A stretch of DNA of 64,000 nucleotides, taken from Pyrus communis. Lineage: Eukaryota; Streptophyta; Magnoliopsida; Rosales; Rosaceae. Position numbers and translations under genes: made by a program. Positions 35,686 through 47,690 of the stretch are shown here, in pieces; positions within the stretch are counted from its first letter, which is position 1, and each line of letters starts with the position of its first letter. The stretch covers positions 27,626,428-27,690,427 of the forward strand of contig NC_084803.1 in NCBI RefSeq assembly GCF_963583255.1, written 5' to 3'. The notes beneath the pieces are model-generated. The model was given only the letters and a program-made list of their open reading frames with translations. It did not search any database and was not told the origin of the DNA.

Positions 35686-37640
35686 CACACCACTATTAGA
35701 AATTGTGCTACACAAACTGTGATATATGATGAATGTATATAAATATTTGTGACAGATTATGAACATTTATGACAATAACACTTGAGTCACTTACAGAAGC
35801 TTGACATTACGATATACTTAAAAAAGTGCGCAAAATGTACACAAGAACGAGTCATAAATATATAAAAAGATAAATTTCACCCTAAGTATCATTGCGTGGC
35901 TTGTAAGCCGCTTGTTGGTAGTCGTGCTCCTCATAATCACCACCATCTCTTATGATGTCCTCCACGTGCGAGGGCAAAATGCAGTCCTAAACATATCCCT
36001 TGCGGTTACGATGGAGATACGAACAAAATTTCTCAAACCCATTAAAGAAAGTGGAGTCAAACTCTTGTTGGAGCTGCTTTGTCGCCCATAAAGTTATTGA
36101 CCTATGATGTACATCTTCTTACTCTTTTAGAACTAGTTCATTATACTTACGTTTTCAGTTATGTATTTGGCATTTGTACTTGGCCGATTTGTACGACGCC
36201 TCGTTCAACTTTTGTTGTAATGCAACCAATGTGAACTCTTGTTCGTCGCACTTATGATGCCACGTAATGACACCGTGAGTAATTTCCGAATTTGATATTC
36301 GTTTGTGCAATTAGATCGGTCGGATCATTGGGATCATCATCACTCCTTGAATCACACATGACATCTGTGATTGCCATGGTTATGGACGAAGTAAGTGTTG
36401 GGACTTGTATTGTCTTTGGCTTGTATTTATAGAAGATCAATTTAGATGTCATTAAGTTATCTAGACCAACAAAAATCTGGATGGACATGCCAAATCTGTT
36501 GTAGGTATATTCAGTTCGTATACAGTTTACAACCAGTTGGTTTAAAATTTCGTCCAAATCCTTAACCTTTTTCTATAACTACATTAAGGATGTGTTGTGG
36601 TTGCTAGGAATTATTCAGTTCATATATAGTCACATTTAATGGGGTATGACATTTGACGGTTTTGGTTGTGTGTGGGTTTATGAGTAGTTATGAATATTTG
36701 TGTTCACTCTGTTATAGCCTTGTCAGTTAGGTCTTTCTAGTAGTACAAAATAAATTTTCAACATTTGAGAACCAAAAAAAAAATGTTGTCATCTAACCCC
36801 TACATCAAATGTTAAAGACATTCTATGTACATTTGTGTTCCAGAAACATGTACTTATCCCACTCCACATGTAATCTTATAGACATTCTACAAAGAATTGA
36901 GCACCAAAAAACATGTACTAATCCCACACACAGAAACTTAACTTGGTGAATCATTACCAAATTCAAGGACCTTGCGTATGATTACATTATGAATGGCTTA
37001 ATCATTGGGCAACACAAATTGGGTATAAAACTTAAAAGAATTAACCCCTTCATGCACAACAAGTTTCTTCCTCAATTTCACATCCTCCTTAGCATAGGTG
37101 CAACCCTAAAATTTCTTTATTGATTGAATTTGTTCACGTATTTCATGTGGTGGAGGGAGGCAAGAATCTCTGTTGCCTCCGTTTTTAATTCTTGGTTTGC
37201 TTTTTCAACAATTCTCAACTCATGACAATTACGTTCAATTTCCCAACCAACTAAACATGTTTTCTCTTGCAAAAGAAAAATAGTGGTTTGAGCAATGTAT
37301 ACCTGAAAACATACGGTTGTAATGAGCCTACCACCACTGTGCCCTGAGTGTGGCCGCTTGTTGCTAGACTTTGGTTCTTAGCTAGGGGTAATTGGTTGCT
37401 GAGATTTGGAATTGGATGTAAGACAAACATATGTGAGAGTGAGAGTATCAAATATGACTACATTGGTTTTGGGTGATGGGGTATTAACGATGATTAAAGG
37501 AGGAGTTATGGTTGTTGTACTACTAAAGAGGATTTCGCAAGGAGTTTTGGGTGTTGGTGTATTTAATAGGGTTGGAGGAGGAGATTTGGGTGGTGTTGCC
37601 ATAATTGAGTGGAGTTACTAATTCATCACATATGTAAGGA
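35686..37640 (-). other. Degenerate transposon-like region, family uncertain
   Basis: It begins with 'cactattagaaattgtgc', which resembles a CACTA-type terminus. On the - strand there are fragments of a charged, coiled-coil-like protein (about 36250-35890, for example 'EFTLVALQQKLNEASYKSAK' and 'QQEFDSTFFNGFEKFCSYL') with stops, a 101-codon frame (36252-36557), and a Thr/Pro-rich frame (37378-37602). Coiled-coil C-terminal proteins occur in plant En/Spm elements, but I cannot confirm the family. No transposase core was seen. Confidence 0.3.
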
Positions 37641-38558
37641 GAGTTGGGAAATAAAGATATAAAGAGAGTTGTGAATTAAAGATCTAAGGAGAGTTGGGAA
37701 TTAAAGATAGATGGGAGATAAGAGTTAATGAAATGTGTTGACAGCAATTAGGGGGTCTTAGGTGAAAACTTGGGATTAAAATCCTCATTTTACTGTCTTC
37801 TGCAGAGACCGAAGGATTTGGAAGGAAAAGGTTCCCCCAAAATTTTCATTTCCCGCCTCAATTATCCATGTGGCATGCTCAAATAATACCACATGGAGTA
37901 TGTTAAGAATATTGAATTTTTGTGAATAAAAAAATAAAATTGTTAAAAATTTGAAAAAAAATATTGAGACGCTTGGGATCACATTCTCTACGTCATGATC
38001 ATGGTCATATGACAATATGGATTTTTGGAACGATCGAAACGGTCATAAATAGTGTTTTCACTAGGATTAAGAATAAATTTGTAAAAAATGAAATAATTAT
38101 TTCATAAATGGGATAAATGTGAAAAAAAAAAACGCTCGCATGGACAAGGGCTACAACTTTCGTAAAGGACAGAAGTCCAAACCTTATACCCATAATGCAG
38201 AATCTGTAGTGGCTAATACTAACCATCGAATTATCATTTACGCTTTGATTGGGCATCGCCGTAAGGGTTTTTCGGTAATTCTATTTTCAAAGTATCATCT
38301 TTTAGTGGAATCCAAAAGGAGAAAGGTTTGAATCGTTGACATTGCATTCGGAATGTTGTAGTTTGTTGAAATATTGCTTGATGTTTACTAAGTTTTAGAA
38401 ACGTTGATTCTAGCCCCAACATAGTTGAATGGGTTTAAAGCTTTAACGACCCATGGGTTGCACATGTCCTAAAGTAGGAAAAAAGACCCAAAATAAAATG
38501 CGAGACAATAGGGGTCAGCGGTCTAGGAGGCGATAAGACTGTCACCAAAAAGCCCTAA
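37641..38558. other. Intergenic sequence upstream of ALBA
   Basis: 'ggagagttgggaa' style phrases repeat three times between 37636 and 37700. Otherwise AT-rich with no recognised gene. Confidence 0.3.
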
Positions 38559-38581
38559 TCTCTCTCTCTCTCTCACTCTCC
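38559..38581. promoter_or_regulatory. CT-rich tract upstream of ALBA
   Basis: A run of CT dinucleotides about 300 bp before the start codon. Such tracts are common in plant core promoters and 5' leaders; its role here is inferred from position only. Confidence 0.4.
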
Positions 38582-38752
38582 GTTTTTCTTAATTATAATT
38601 TCTTATTTATTAAATTAAATATTATTATGGGAAGTGCAAAAACAGACGGGGTACTACTACTAAGGGTGGCTTTTGGGGCGTAATTTCAAATTAGAAAGAA
38701 GAAGCTCTAAATTTGTGTCAGATTCCCTCCTTCTAACTCGCTTTCCTAAAAG

Positions 38753-38875
38753 GTACAATGAAACCGTAATTAAAGTCTCCTCTCTTCTTCTGTCTATATA
38801 TGTGTATACATGCATGTCTTTGTTGGGTTTGTTCATGGTTTGGTGGTTTGTTTGTGTTGCTATTTGGGTGCACAG
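38753..38875 (+). other. Probable 5' UTR intron of ALBA
   Basis: 'aaaag' then GTACAATG gives a donor at 38753, and 'ggtgcacag' gives an acceptor at 38875, three bases before the start codon. The intervening stretch is T-rich, as in plant introns. Without transcript evidence the leader could also be unspliced. Confidence 0.4.
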
Positions 38876-38878
38876 TAG

Positions 38879-41800
38879 ATGGATAGGTTTCAGAGGGTGG
38901 AGAAGCCCAAGGCGGAGGCTGCGCCGATAAACGAGAATGAGATTCGTATAACAGCTCAAGGTAGAATGAGGAATTATATTACTTATGCCACCACTCTCTT
39001 CCAGGTCCTTCCTCCTTCTCCTTTTTTTTTCCATTTCATTTTTTCTAATTGTGCATTAATTTCTCTGAGGCTTTGCCTTGAAATGATTGTATCCTATGTA
39101 GGAGAAAGGATTTAATGAAATTGTTCTTAAGGCAATGGGCAGAGCTATCAATAAAACTGTTATGATTGCTGAGCTAATAAAGGTGAACGACTTGTGACCT
39201 CTACTGCATGTGCTTTGTGTGTCTATGAGTGTTTGCGTATAAACTTATTTTCTGATAAAGCTTTTCTGCTTCCAGAGAAGGATTGTTGGTCTTCATCAGA
39301 ATACTTCTATTGGATCAACTAATATTACAGACGTGTACGAGCCCCTGGAAGAAGGCCTGCTTCCGTATGAAACCATATTCTTCTATGCTACACTATGAAT
39401 ATGCACATGTGATTTTTTTCTTGTTTCACTTCATAGTGGCATAATTTGCTTTGTTTCTGTTGCAGTGTAGAGAGTACTCGGCATGTTTCAATGATCACTA
39501 TTAGCTTGTCGAAGAAGGAGCTTGATACATCCTCTATAGGGTAAATCATTTAGAACTTGGTTTTTGTTTGGATGCTGTAGTGACATTCTATCTTTGGTGT
39601 ATCATGATCGTTTTATTTTTTATTACTATGGTTTTCTGAACTGGTATACAAAATGAATATATGAACTATGCTGCCTCGGTCAGGATTCTATAAGTTGTGA
39701 AAAGCAGTATAAATTTGGTACTTTTATGGCATTTAAACCGTACATAGTTGCTGGTTCCTAGAATGCCCATTATATTAGGGAAATTAGCTATTCTAGAAAT
39801 ATTACAAATATGTTATGCTTAATTAGAAAGATTGATAATGATATAGACATGAGTGATAGGAGCTGAAAGAGTGAATTGTCTAAAGCACCATTGTGAAGAT
39901 ATGGTATTTAAATAGTGTAGATACTGATGATATAACATTGAGATAGTGTAGGTATTATTGGTACAATCAGTATGTAATGGGATACATAAATTAGATAGTG
40001 TGGATAAGATATCCGTATTGTTTTGTGTGACCTATGAATATATAAATTACTGGTATGCACTAGATATATTATCTATATGTTCATGATATTGTGGATATTG
40101 ATGATGATAGCAGTAGGTAATTGTCATTATGGGATTACTATGGTCGTCTATATACATTGGACATACTGTCAATATGTTCACAATATTGTTCATATTAAGC
40201 TCTCCTTTTTCTACATCAAGGCTCTTCGACACCTTAATTGGATATTTGTTAGTTTCAGCAACTACATAAACAAAGGCTCATGATTCCAGAAAACACAAAT
40301 AATGAAAATAATTGCCGAGATGCTTCAGTTTTGGCTCCATGCTCCAACAAACCAAAATAAAAACTATACTCATATTGACTCAAGGCTTGATACTTCAGTT
40401 TGGTTCCCAAATAATAAACATACATGCCTAGCTTCCATTTTCGGGGACAACTTGATAAGGCTTCAGAGCAAGGGGACATCATTAGATATGAAATGGTATG
40501 CAAAAGATTTGGTCCACATCTTCTTCACTACCTTTAAAACAAATATTAGATCTGAGTTTTTGGATAGGTACTTGATATTTGGTCTGATGTTCATTGCTGT
40601 GAGTGAGAGAGAGAAAGATGTTGATTGTGGAGGTTAGTGTGATATGTTGAGGGGTATCCAGTCATTTCATATCCAAAAACTTTCTATAATAGCAACGATC
40701 TTCTATCCTTTTATTTTAGCACCGACTGTTTGAATTTGTTTTAAAACAGCCAGTTTCCCATTATGTTATCATGCTTATTAGAGCCTAAAAGTGCACAAAT
40801 GTGTGATAAAACTCATGGTGATTATATAAGTATGTGGTTTGATAATTTGGAATTCTATCCTTATCTTTCATTTTTCTGAATGCATATATATAAAACCCTA
40901 AACCCTAATTTTCTTTTATTCGAATTGATACAGATATCAATCCCCTCTTCCGATTGACCAAGTGAAACAATTGAATAATTTTGAGGATGATGGAGGTGAT
41001 ATGATATGTCTTTGTTCATGTGTATGAAGTTACTTCTGTACTATAACCACGTCAATTTATATTGATTTAATTATGTGCAAACCAGACGGTTTGCCTAGAT
41101 TCCGAGCCAGGGGTCGTGGTGGCCGAAGAAGAGGTAGGGGTAGAGGTATTGCTTTCTGCTCTAAAATTATGTCTGCATTTTGTTTACGGTGTCATTATAA
41201 GTTCTTGAAATGGAGTTAAAATTTTTCTTTTCATAAAATATCAAACACCATTATACCAGTACCCATGATAATTGACTGAGATTTTCGTTACAAGTGATTT
41301 AAATTGCTTATCAGGTTTTTCTCTGGTTCATGTTACTATGTGTGCAGGAAACTACAATGGATTTGGGGATTATAATGGAGATAGTTGGGATGCTGGGCGT
41401 GGTTATGGTGGCAGAGGTAGAGGCCGTGCAAGAGGTGGTTCTTTTAGGGGTCGTGGACGAGGTTTTGGTCAGTTAGGTGGATACTATGATTATGTTGAAG
41501 GTGCACCTGCCCAAGGCCATGGTATGTTTTTCTATTATCTATACCATTATATTCAATTTATTTCCTTTAAGGCTTTTTAGCCAAAATAGTCCCTGAAATT
41601 GCATAACTTCTCATTTTGTTTCCTGAGATTTGATATCAATAAAAGTGGTTCCTGATATGTCTACCAGCAGTCATTTTGGTCATTCCGTTAAATAAGGACC
41701 AAAATGACAAAAATACCTTCTATTTAATAAACAATTGATGGCATTTTTGTCATTTTATCCTTATTTATTGTAAATTTTTCATGTAAGGACCAAAATCATT

Positions 41801-42792
41801 GATGGTGGACAAACTCAGAGATCACTTTTATCGATTTCAGATCTCAGCTACCAAAGTGAGGGTAATGCCAATCTCAGGGACCATTTTGGCTAAAAAGCCA
41901 TTAATCGTACTCCAATTATACTTAGTTCTTTGAACGTATATATGTTAGCCGCTTTATGTTTGTCTAGTTCTTTGAACGTATATATATTAGCAGCTTTACG
42001 TTTTGTCTGCATGTCACTAATAATGTAGTTTATCAGCACAAGATTCATATGGTTTTAAAACTAGATTTTTCTTTGAACCTGGTTGTAAGGACATTATGTA
42101 CGATCTGTTAAATTCATTTCTTAGTTTTTTTATTTTGTTTTAATTTTTATGTTTTGGGTCTAATATCCTTGACCAGTGTGCTTTTATTATAAGCTAATAT
42201 TGATGGTTTTGGCATAATGCATTTAGTATAGCACGGTCAACCATTTAGATTTTAGTTTTCAATTTTCGCTTTTTGGTCAGAAATAAGTAGGAAATAAGAG
42301 GAAGAAAGGAGGGGATGAATAAGGCTAGAGGAAGGTGGTGGGAAGGAAATGGGGAAATGCACATGGAATGGTACAAAACATGAAACCAAAAACTGAAAAC
42401 CAATTTCTTATTAATTGATTTTTATTTTGTATGTCGCTTCATGTGCATTTCTTCCCCCTTCCTCCTACCATACTCCCTGCATTCTTCATCATCTACTCTT
42501 CCATCTACTTTCTCTCTATATCTAATGAAAAAAAACTGAACTAAAAACCAAATGGTTATCAAACAGGCTTTTAGAAAGTGAAAACTTTTGCGTTGCCAAA
42601 CAATCAATTATTTCCTAAGTATTGTGTGCTTCACATCATTGGAATGTTGGAATGTTGGAATGTTTGTTAAGTTCGATAAGTAATCTGATAAAGATGCCAT
42701 TTGAAGGTCTGGCAGGGCGTGGTCGAGGTAGAGGAAGGGCCCGTGGGCGTGGTCATAATACCAGATTGGATGGACAAGCACCTGCTGCTTGA
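38879..42792 (+). CDS. ALBA: ALBA-domain RGG-repeat RNA/DNA-binding protein, 8 exons
   Basis: Exons: 38879-39004, 39102-39182, 39276-39364, 39466-39540, 40934-40995, 41086-41145, 41348-41521, 42707-42792 (or 42716-42792). All joins keep frame, giving 250 aa (247 with the alternative last acceptor). The Alba domain is about residues 20-118 (NEIRITAQGRMRNYITYA, KAMGRAINKTVMIAELIK, GLHQNTSIGSTN, VSMITISLSKKELD). After an acidic linker (NNFEDDGDG), the C-terminal half is RGG/GRG repeats with aromatic Gly-Tyr segments (GGYYDYVEGAPAQGHG), the layout of the longer plant ALBA proteins. These bind RNA and R-loops or join ribonucleoprotein granules; the exact role here is inferred. Introns 4 and 7 are large, and intron 7 carries MITEs. 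Confidence 0.94.
41571..41899. repeat. MITE in ALBA intron 7 (ggctttttagccaaaat ends)
   Basis: The left end 'ggctttttagccaaaatagt' and the right end 'attttggctaaaaagcc' are inverted copies, extended inward by 'ccctgaaattg' against 'caatctcaggg'. Total 329 bp, non-coding. It starts 50 bp after the end of exon 7. Confidence 0.85.
41923..42009. repeat. Tandem duplication, 42-bp unit
   Basis: 'tagttctttgaacgtatata' begins at 41923 and again at 41965, followed in both copies by 'ttagc.gcttta.gtttt'. In ALBA intron 7. Confidence 0.85.
42236..42572. repeat. Second MITE-like inverted repeat in ALBA intron 7
   Basis: 'caaccatttagattttagtt' near 42239 pairs with the reverse complement of 'aactaaaaaccaaatggtta' near 42540. 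Further in, 'ggggaaatgcacatg' pairs with 'catgtgcatttcttcccc'. Element about 335 bp. Confidence 0.6.
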
Positions 42793-45259
42793 GCAGATGT
42801 TTGGTTAAGTGCAAATGTGTGTGGACTTGAAAAAGTTGACATATGGGATGCCTACTCTGCTTGCTTATGTCTTGGTGAAGCTTGCTTATATCTATGGGCA
42901 CCGGCTTTCTTTCGAGTTTTCTCAATTGTCGTGATGCTTGAAATTTTGTTTTGTAGGTCGTGAGGTAGGAGTACTTCAGTAGTTATTGCTACTAATCAAG
43001 TGTATTTATACACCACCTTACAAAAGTTGTAAAATGATTTTTTTTTTCTTTCATAGAAATAATAGAGCACTACATTCTTTTATTCTTTACATGAATTTTC
43101 CATGCTAACTGTAACAGAACATCATTCAGTCTCCCCTCCTTTCATTCAAATACTTGCAAAGTTTTAACAAGTTATTAATTTTGTCCTGGGTAAATTGCAA
43201 AAACATACCTCAACTATTGGTCGAACTATAATGTCATAATTTGGCCATGTCATTTTAAAAATATTATAAAATTTAAATTTGAAATTTTGTTTAAAAGGTT
43301 TCAAATTTTGAATCTTAAAGTTTTCCTGCCTAAATTAGTCCACGTCATATAAAAATATTTTAAAATTTTAAAAAAAAATTGTGACATTTTCCATTTGTGA
43401 ATCCTACATATTCTAGCCAAAAAGTTGAAACCTTCAATATTGAAAGGTAATACAACTCAAACATGTAAAGTTCCACATAAACACATGATGATCACAAAAT
43501 TTTAACACAATTTTCACATCGAAAATAACAACTAAAAACATTTGCAAAGTCCAAAATGATTATAGTCACCCAAATCTGCATTAAGCATTGTTAGGTATCC
43601 AAAAATTCGTAGTGCACTAGTTCAAAGATAACCCAAAAACCCCACATAATCCATCTACCATCCATAACCCAAAATAAAATTAGTGCAAATCAGTACATTT
43701 CCAACCACCCGCAGTACATTTCCAACCACCCAAATTAGTTCAAAAAACCTAACTAAATCCAACATCTTTGTCCTCTTCCTTGTGCAGATGTGGATGCCTA
43801 GAAGAAAGTACAAAATCAATAAAGGATTAAAAGATTAAAAGATTAAAGGATTTAGAAAGGATCAAAATTTTACTTGTTTGTCCATTAGAGGAAGATGTCT
43901 ATGATGGGTCCTTGCATTATGACCTTCTTTCTTGCATATAGTGCACTACAAACAACGTTGCCCTTTCCTTCCTAGCTTAAGTGGCTGAGGAGAACCTTCA
44001 GGATTAGTTAGTGGGTTTGTAGGAGTCTGTTGACCATCTTTGTCCAATTTAGCAGCTTCTTTGTTTCTCTTCTTCCTCGGTTTTCTAGATTGCCTTGTAT
44101 ACAATGGAGGCAATATTGGTGTGTTATCAGTTTTCTCCCACAAACATTCCATTCATTAGCATTATCAAATGGGAATAAAGCTCCAAATACCTTGCCCTTG
44201 AATCCACATAATCCTCAGGTTTTCCCCTCTTGAAATTGATGGCAACTATTGCATGGCTGCAAGGAATTCCCGTCAAGCCATATTTCCTACAAGAGCAACT
44301 CCTCTAAACCAAGTCAACCAAATATTGATCCCCCCTCATCCAACATCCACTTGGAATTTAGCCCCTCTGACCATTTGCAATGTTCCTGCCACTTAAGAGT
44401 TTGGCTTCCTCCAACTACAGCTTCATCGATTATATCTTGCCTCACTTGAATTCTCTTCGTCAAATGGGCTTTTGCCTTGGCACTAGTATGATTACATTGA
44501 AGAATTCACAAAGATTATTGAGCAGCATGTCACACTTTGGATGAGTTTGAAAATGTGACTTGCTCCACTGAGTTCTAGGCTTCTTCACTAGCCAATTGTA
44601 GGCATTTTCATCAAGCTTCTTCACATCTTCCATTACCTTCTTGAATCGTGGAACCATTGTTGTTTAGACAACTGACCATAAAGCATCCTTCAATGTTTTT
44701 TCCTTGAACAAATTCCTATAATTTGTATATAAATGCCTCATAGAATCTGTGGTGGCAATTGGGGAGAACCTTTTGAAATGCTGAAATTAGGCCATTTTGC
44801 TTGTCACTAATGAAGGTCCACCCATGTTGGTTTACAATACCAACATCATAAGCCAACAACTCTAAGAGCCAACAAGAAGAAGCCTTATTCTCCATCTCCA
44901 CCATTGCATAAGCAATGACCCATGTTTCATCATTTGGATCGATCATAACTGCACATAGCAATTGTAATCCATGTAGAACCTTCAAGTGGCACCCATCTAA
45001 ACCTATCAATGGTCTACACCCATTCTTAAAGCCTTCATTGCATGCCCCTAAGCAAACATATATTCTTGGAACCTTTGCCCATCCAACTTCAACTTGATAG
45101 TGCTTCCAAAGCTAGTCCTCCTTACTTCCTCAGCAAAATCCCAAAACCTTAAATAAATAAATAAATCCATTAATATAAAAAGAAATTTACTAAACATTTT
45201 CCAGAAATAATTATAAGAATCCTTACCAAGGCATTGGGCAAGCCACAAATTGGCTTTCT

Positions 45260-45600
45260 CTAGGAACCTGAGAAAGCCTCTTGTTGGACCCCCAGAAAGA
45301 CACATTTTTCTTCAAAAACAGTCATGCTTGAAAAACACCTATGTGGAAAAGCGATTTTGCAAAGAGGATGACTGCTAAAACGGAGTTGATGACTGCCACT
45401 ATCTAAACGAAATCTTTCATAGGATGAACGTCCTGATGGATTCCAAACCAAAAAGGTGACCCAGGTGAGGGATAAATCATCCCATATGTAGAGGGGGTAC
45501 TTCAACCTTGCAGATAGAAACACCAAGCCATAGAAAATAAAAACCAAGGAGAAACTGACAACTCAAACCATCTTTTTGTGGGCATCGTTACTCATAATAG
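45260..45600 (-). other. Unidentified ORF inside the MULE
   Basis: A 95-codon frame (45547 to 45260) reads 'VFIFYGLVFLSARLKYPLYI' and 'DDLSLTWVTFLVWN'. It is hydrophobic at the start and unlike MULE transposase, and it lies between the transposase DNA-binding and catalytic parts. It could be captured host sequence, part of another inserted element, or chance. I do not recognise it. Confidence 0.25.
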
Positions 45601-46014
45601 TACTTGGAGAACAAGTATCAATGGCAAACAAAAGCCTTTAAAGAGCAAGAAGGGTGGTAAAGGAGGCTGCTAAAGCTTTTGGGGTTAGATTCTTGGTTTT
45701 CAAGGGGGACAGATAGTTGAGTGGCTGAGTTGATGGATGGTGTTATGATAAGTAGTGTTGTCGTTGCTGGTAGCTGGTGAGGAGATAGGTGGGTGTGTTT
45801 GTGGGTGCCTTAAAATATTAATGATGTAGTGGTTTCACTAACGAAGTGCTCGGTTAGCCTTAATAAAATCAATCAAGTATCCAAGTTGCATTGTCTAAGT
45901 TATCAGTTTAGTCATCATCCCAATTGAGTTAAATAGAGTTGCTAGTCTGATTAGAATTGTTGTTAATTAGTTTTGGTTAGCTGGACATTATTCTGGTCCA
46001 ACATTTTCTCTTTC

Positions 46015-46669
46015 TGTCACATCCCGGCCTAGGCCCCCACGACATCCCGGGCTCGACTCCATTGTAGCACGATATTGTTCGCTTTGGGCCCCGACCACAC
46101 CCTTACGGTTTTGTTTCTGAGAACTCACACAAGAACTTCCCAATGGGTCACCCATCCTAGGAAAGCTCTCGTCCGAACTCGCTTAACTTCAGAGTTCTGA
46201 TGGAACCCGAAGCCAGTGAGTCCCCAAAAGGCCTTATACTAGGTAGAGATGAGAATATACATATAAAGATTACATGATCCACTCCCCTAGGCAATGTGGG
46301 ATGTTACAATCCACCCCCCTTAAGGGCCCGACGTCCTTGTCAGCACACTTCTGGTCAGAGAATGGCTCTGATACCAAATTGTCACATCCCGACACGGGCC
46401 CCTACCAGATCCTGGGGTCGACTCCACCGTAGCACGATATTGTCCACTTTAGGCCCCGACCATGCCCTCACTGTTTTGTTTCTGGGAACTCACATGAGAA
46501 CTTCCCAGTGGGTCACCCATCCTAGGAATGCTCTCATTTGAACTCGCTTAACTTCAGAGTTCTGATGGAACCCGAAGTTAATCTCCAAAAGGCCTCGTGC
46601 TAGGTAGAGATGAGAATATACATATAAGGCTTACATGATCCACTCCCTTGGGCGAAGGGGGATGTTACA
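46015..46669 (-). mobile_element. Second Cassandra TRIM, both LTRs, TSD CTTTC
   Basis: Oriented opposite to the first copy. LTRs are 46015-46308 (294 bp) and 46380-46669 (290 bp); the internal part is 71 bp. On the - strand it starts with a canonical 'tggtatcagagcc' primer site (46363-46377 region) and ends with a polypurine tract ('aaggggggtgg', seen as 'ccaccccccttaa' on the + strand). A perfect CTTTC duplication flanks it (46010-46014 and 46670-46674). 5S-like sequence is in both LTRs on the - strand: 'tcacccatcctagg' and 'cgcttaacttcagagttct' on the + strand. No coding capacity. Confidence 0.93.
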
Positions 46670-46994
46670 CTTTCTCAGTTGGCTTTTACACGAAAACCAT
46701 ATTTTATTATACAAATCACATTAATTGCATGTATCAAATCAAATGTGAGTAATGATACAAAAATTTTAAATCAAATTTGCAAACTATATGATGTGTCATT
46801 AATCAGAAATAAGTACGTTAATCAATACTTAAGTCATTAGCAACCATGTCATATGGTTTACAAAATTTAATTTAAAATTTTAATCTTCCTAAGCCTTCAT
46901 CCTTGTACACCCATGATTCCACTCTGATTCAACAGTAGCTAAAAAGAATTCCACATGCCATATAGGATTAAGATTTGTAGAGCCAAAAATAATT

Positions 46995-47690
46995 ACAAGG
47001 TGACACATGGATTTTTGGATAGAAGAGGACAAAAAATACCCTTGAGGCATACCGGGATTCCTACGCGTGAGCAACGGACAATCATCATTCAACCAAGTCA
47101 AAAGTGCCCAAAATAGGTAACAATTCAAAATCCATCTCATCAAATCCCTTCTACAAGGTAACTCCCAAAACCTATTTCATTCCATATATTTTTACCATTT
47201 TTTCCCTCTTTTAGCTAATCAATTAGCTATCATTCCATAACTTACAAAATATTCCACATAAATTACATAACCTCCAAAATATTCATTCCAAAAATGCGTT
47301 AATTGGCTAATTAATCCATTAATTGCCAAATAACTTACACATTAAACCACAAAATGCACACAAAAAGCATCCCAAAGGCCGGCCACCTTTTCTCCAAAGG
47401 GTACTGGCCATGCCCTATAAATACTACCCATTTTCTCTAAAAACCTAGTTCCACACTCTTGCAAAACTCCCAAAAACTCTCCAAACATTTTTCTCTCTAA
47501 ATTCTAACTTTGGCATCGGAGGTTCTTCGGCCAAAGCGCCCCCCATTCATCGTGGGCACGTGAGGCTCTTAGACATGACCTAAGGTGTTAATTGTTTTGT
47601 ATGTGCAATTTTGTCCAAGAAGAAGAAGGCGGAAATTTTCATCGACAAGATTTATTCGATCAAAGTACAAATCTGTGAGTAAAGGAAACC
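46995..47690 (+). mobile_element. LTR-like dispersed repeat (second copy), inside the MULE
   Basis: It follows 30900-31460 in order: 'gcgtgagcaacggacaatca', 'agtgcccaaaataggtaa', 'ggccggccacctt', 'ctaactttggcatcggaggt', 'cccattcatcgtgggcacgt', 'taattgttttgtatgtgcaa', 'aagaaggcggaaatttt'. A TATA-like 'ctataaatac' lies near 47416. It separates the transposase DNA-binding block from the rest. Ends not defined. Confidence 0.6.
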
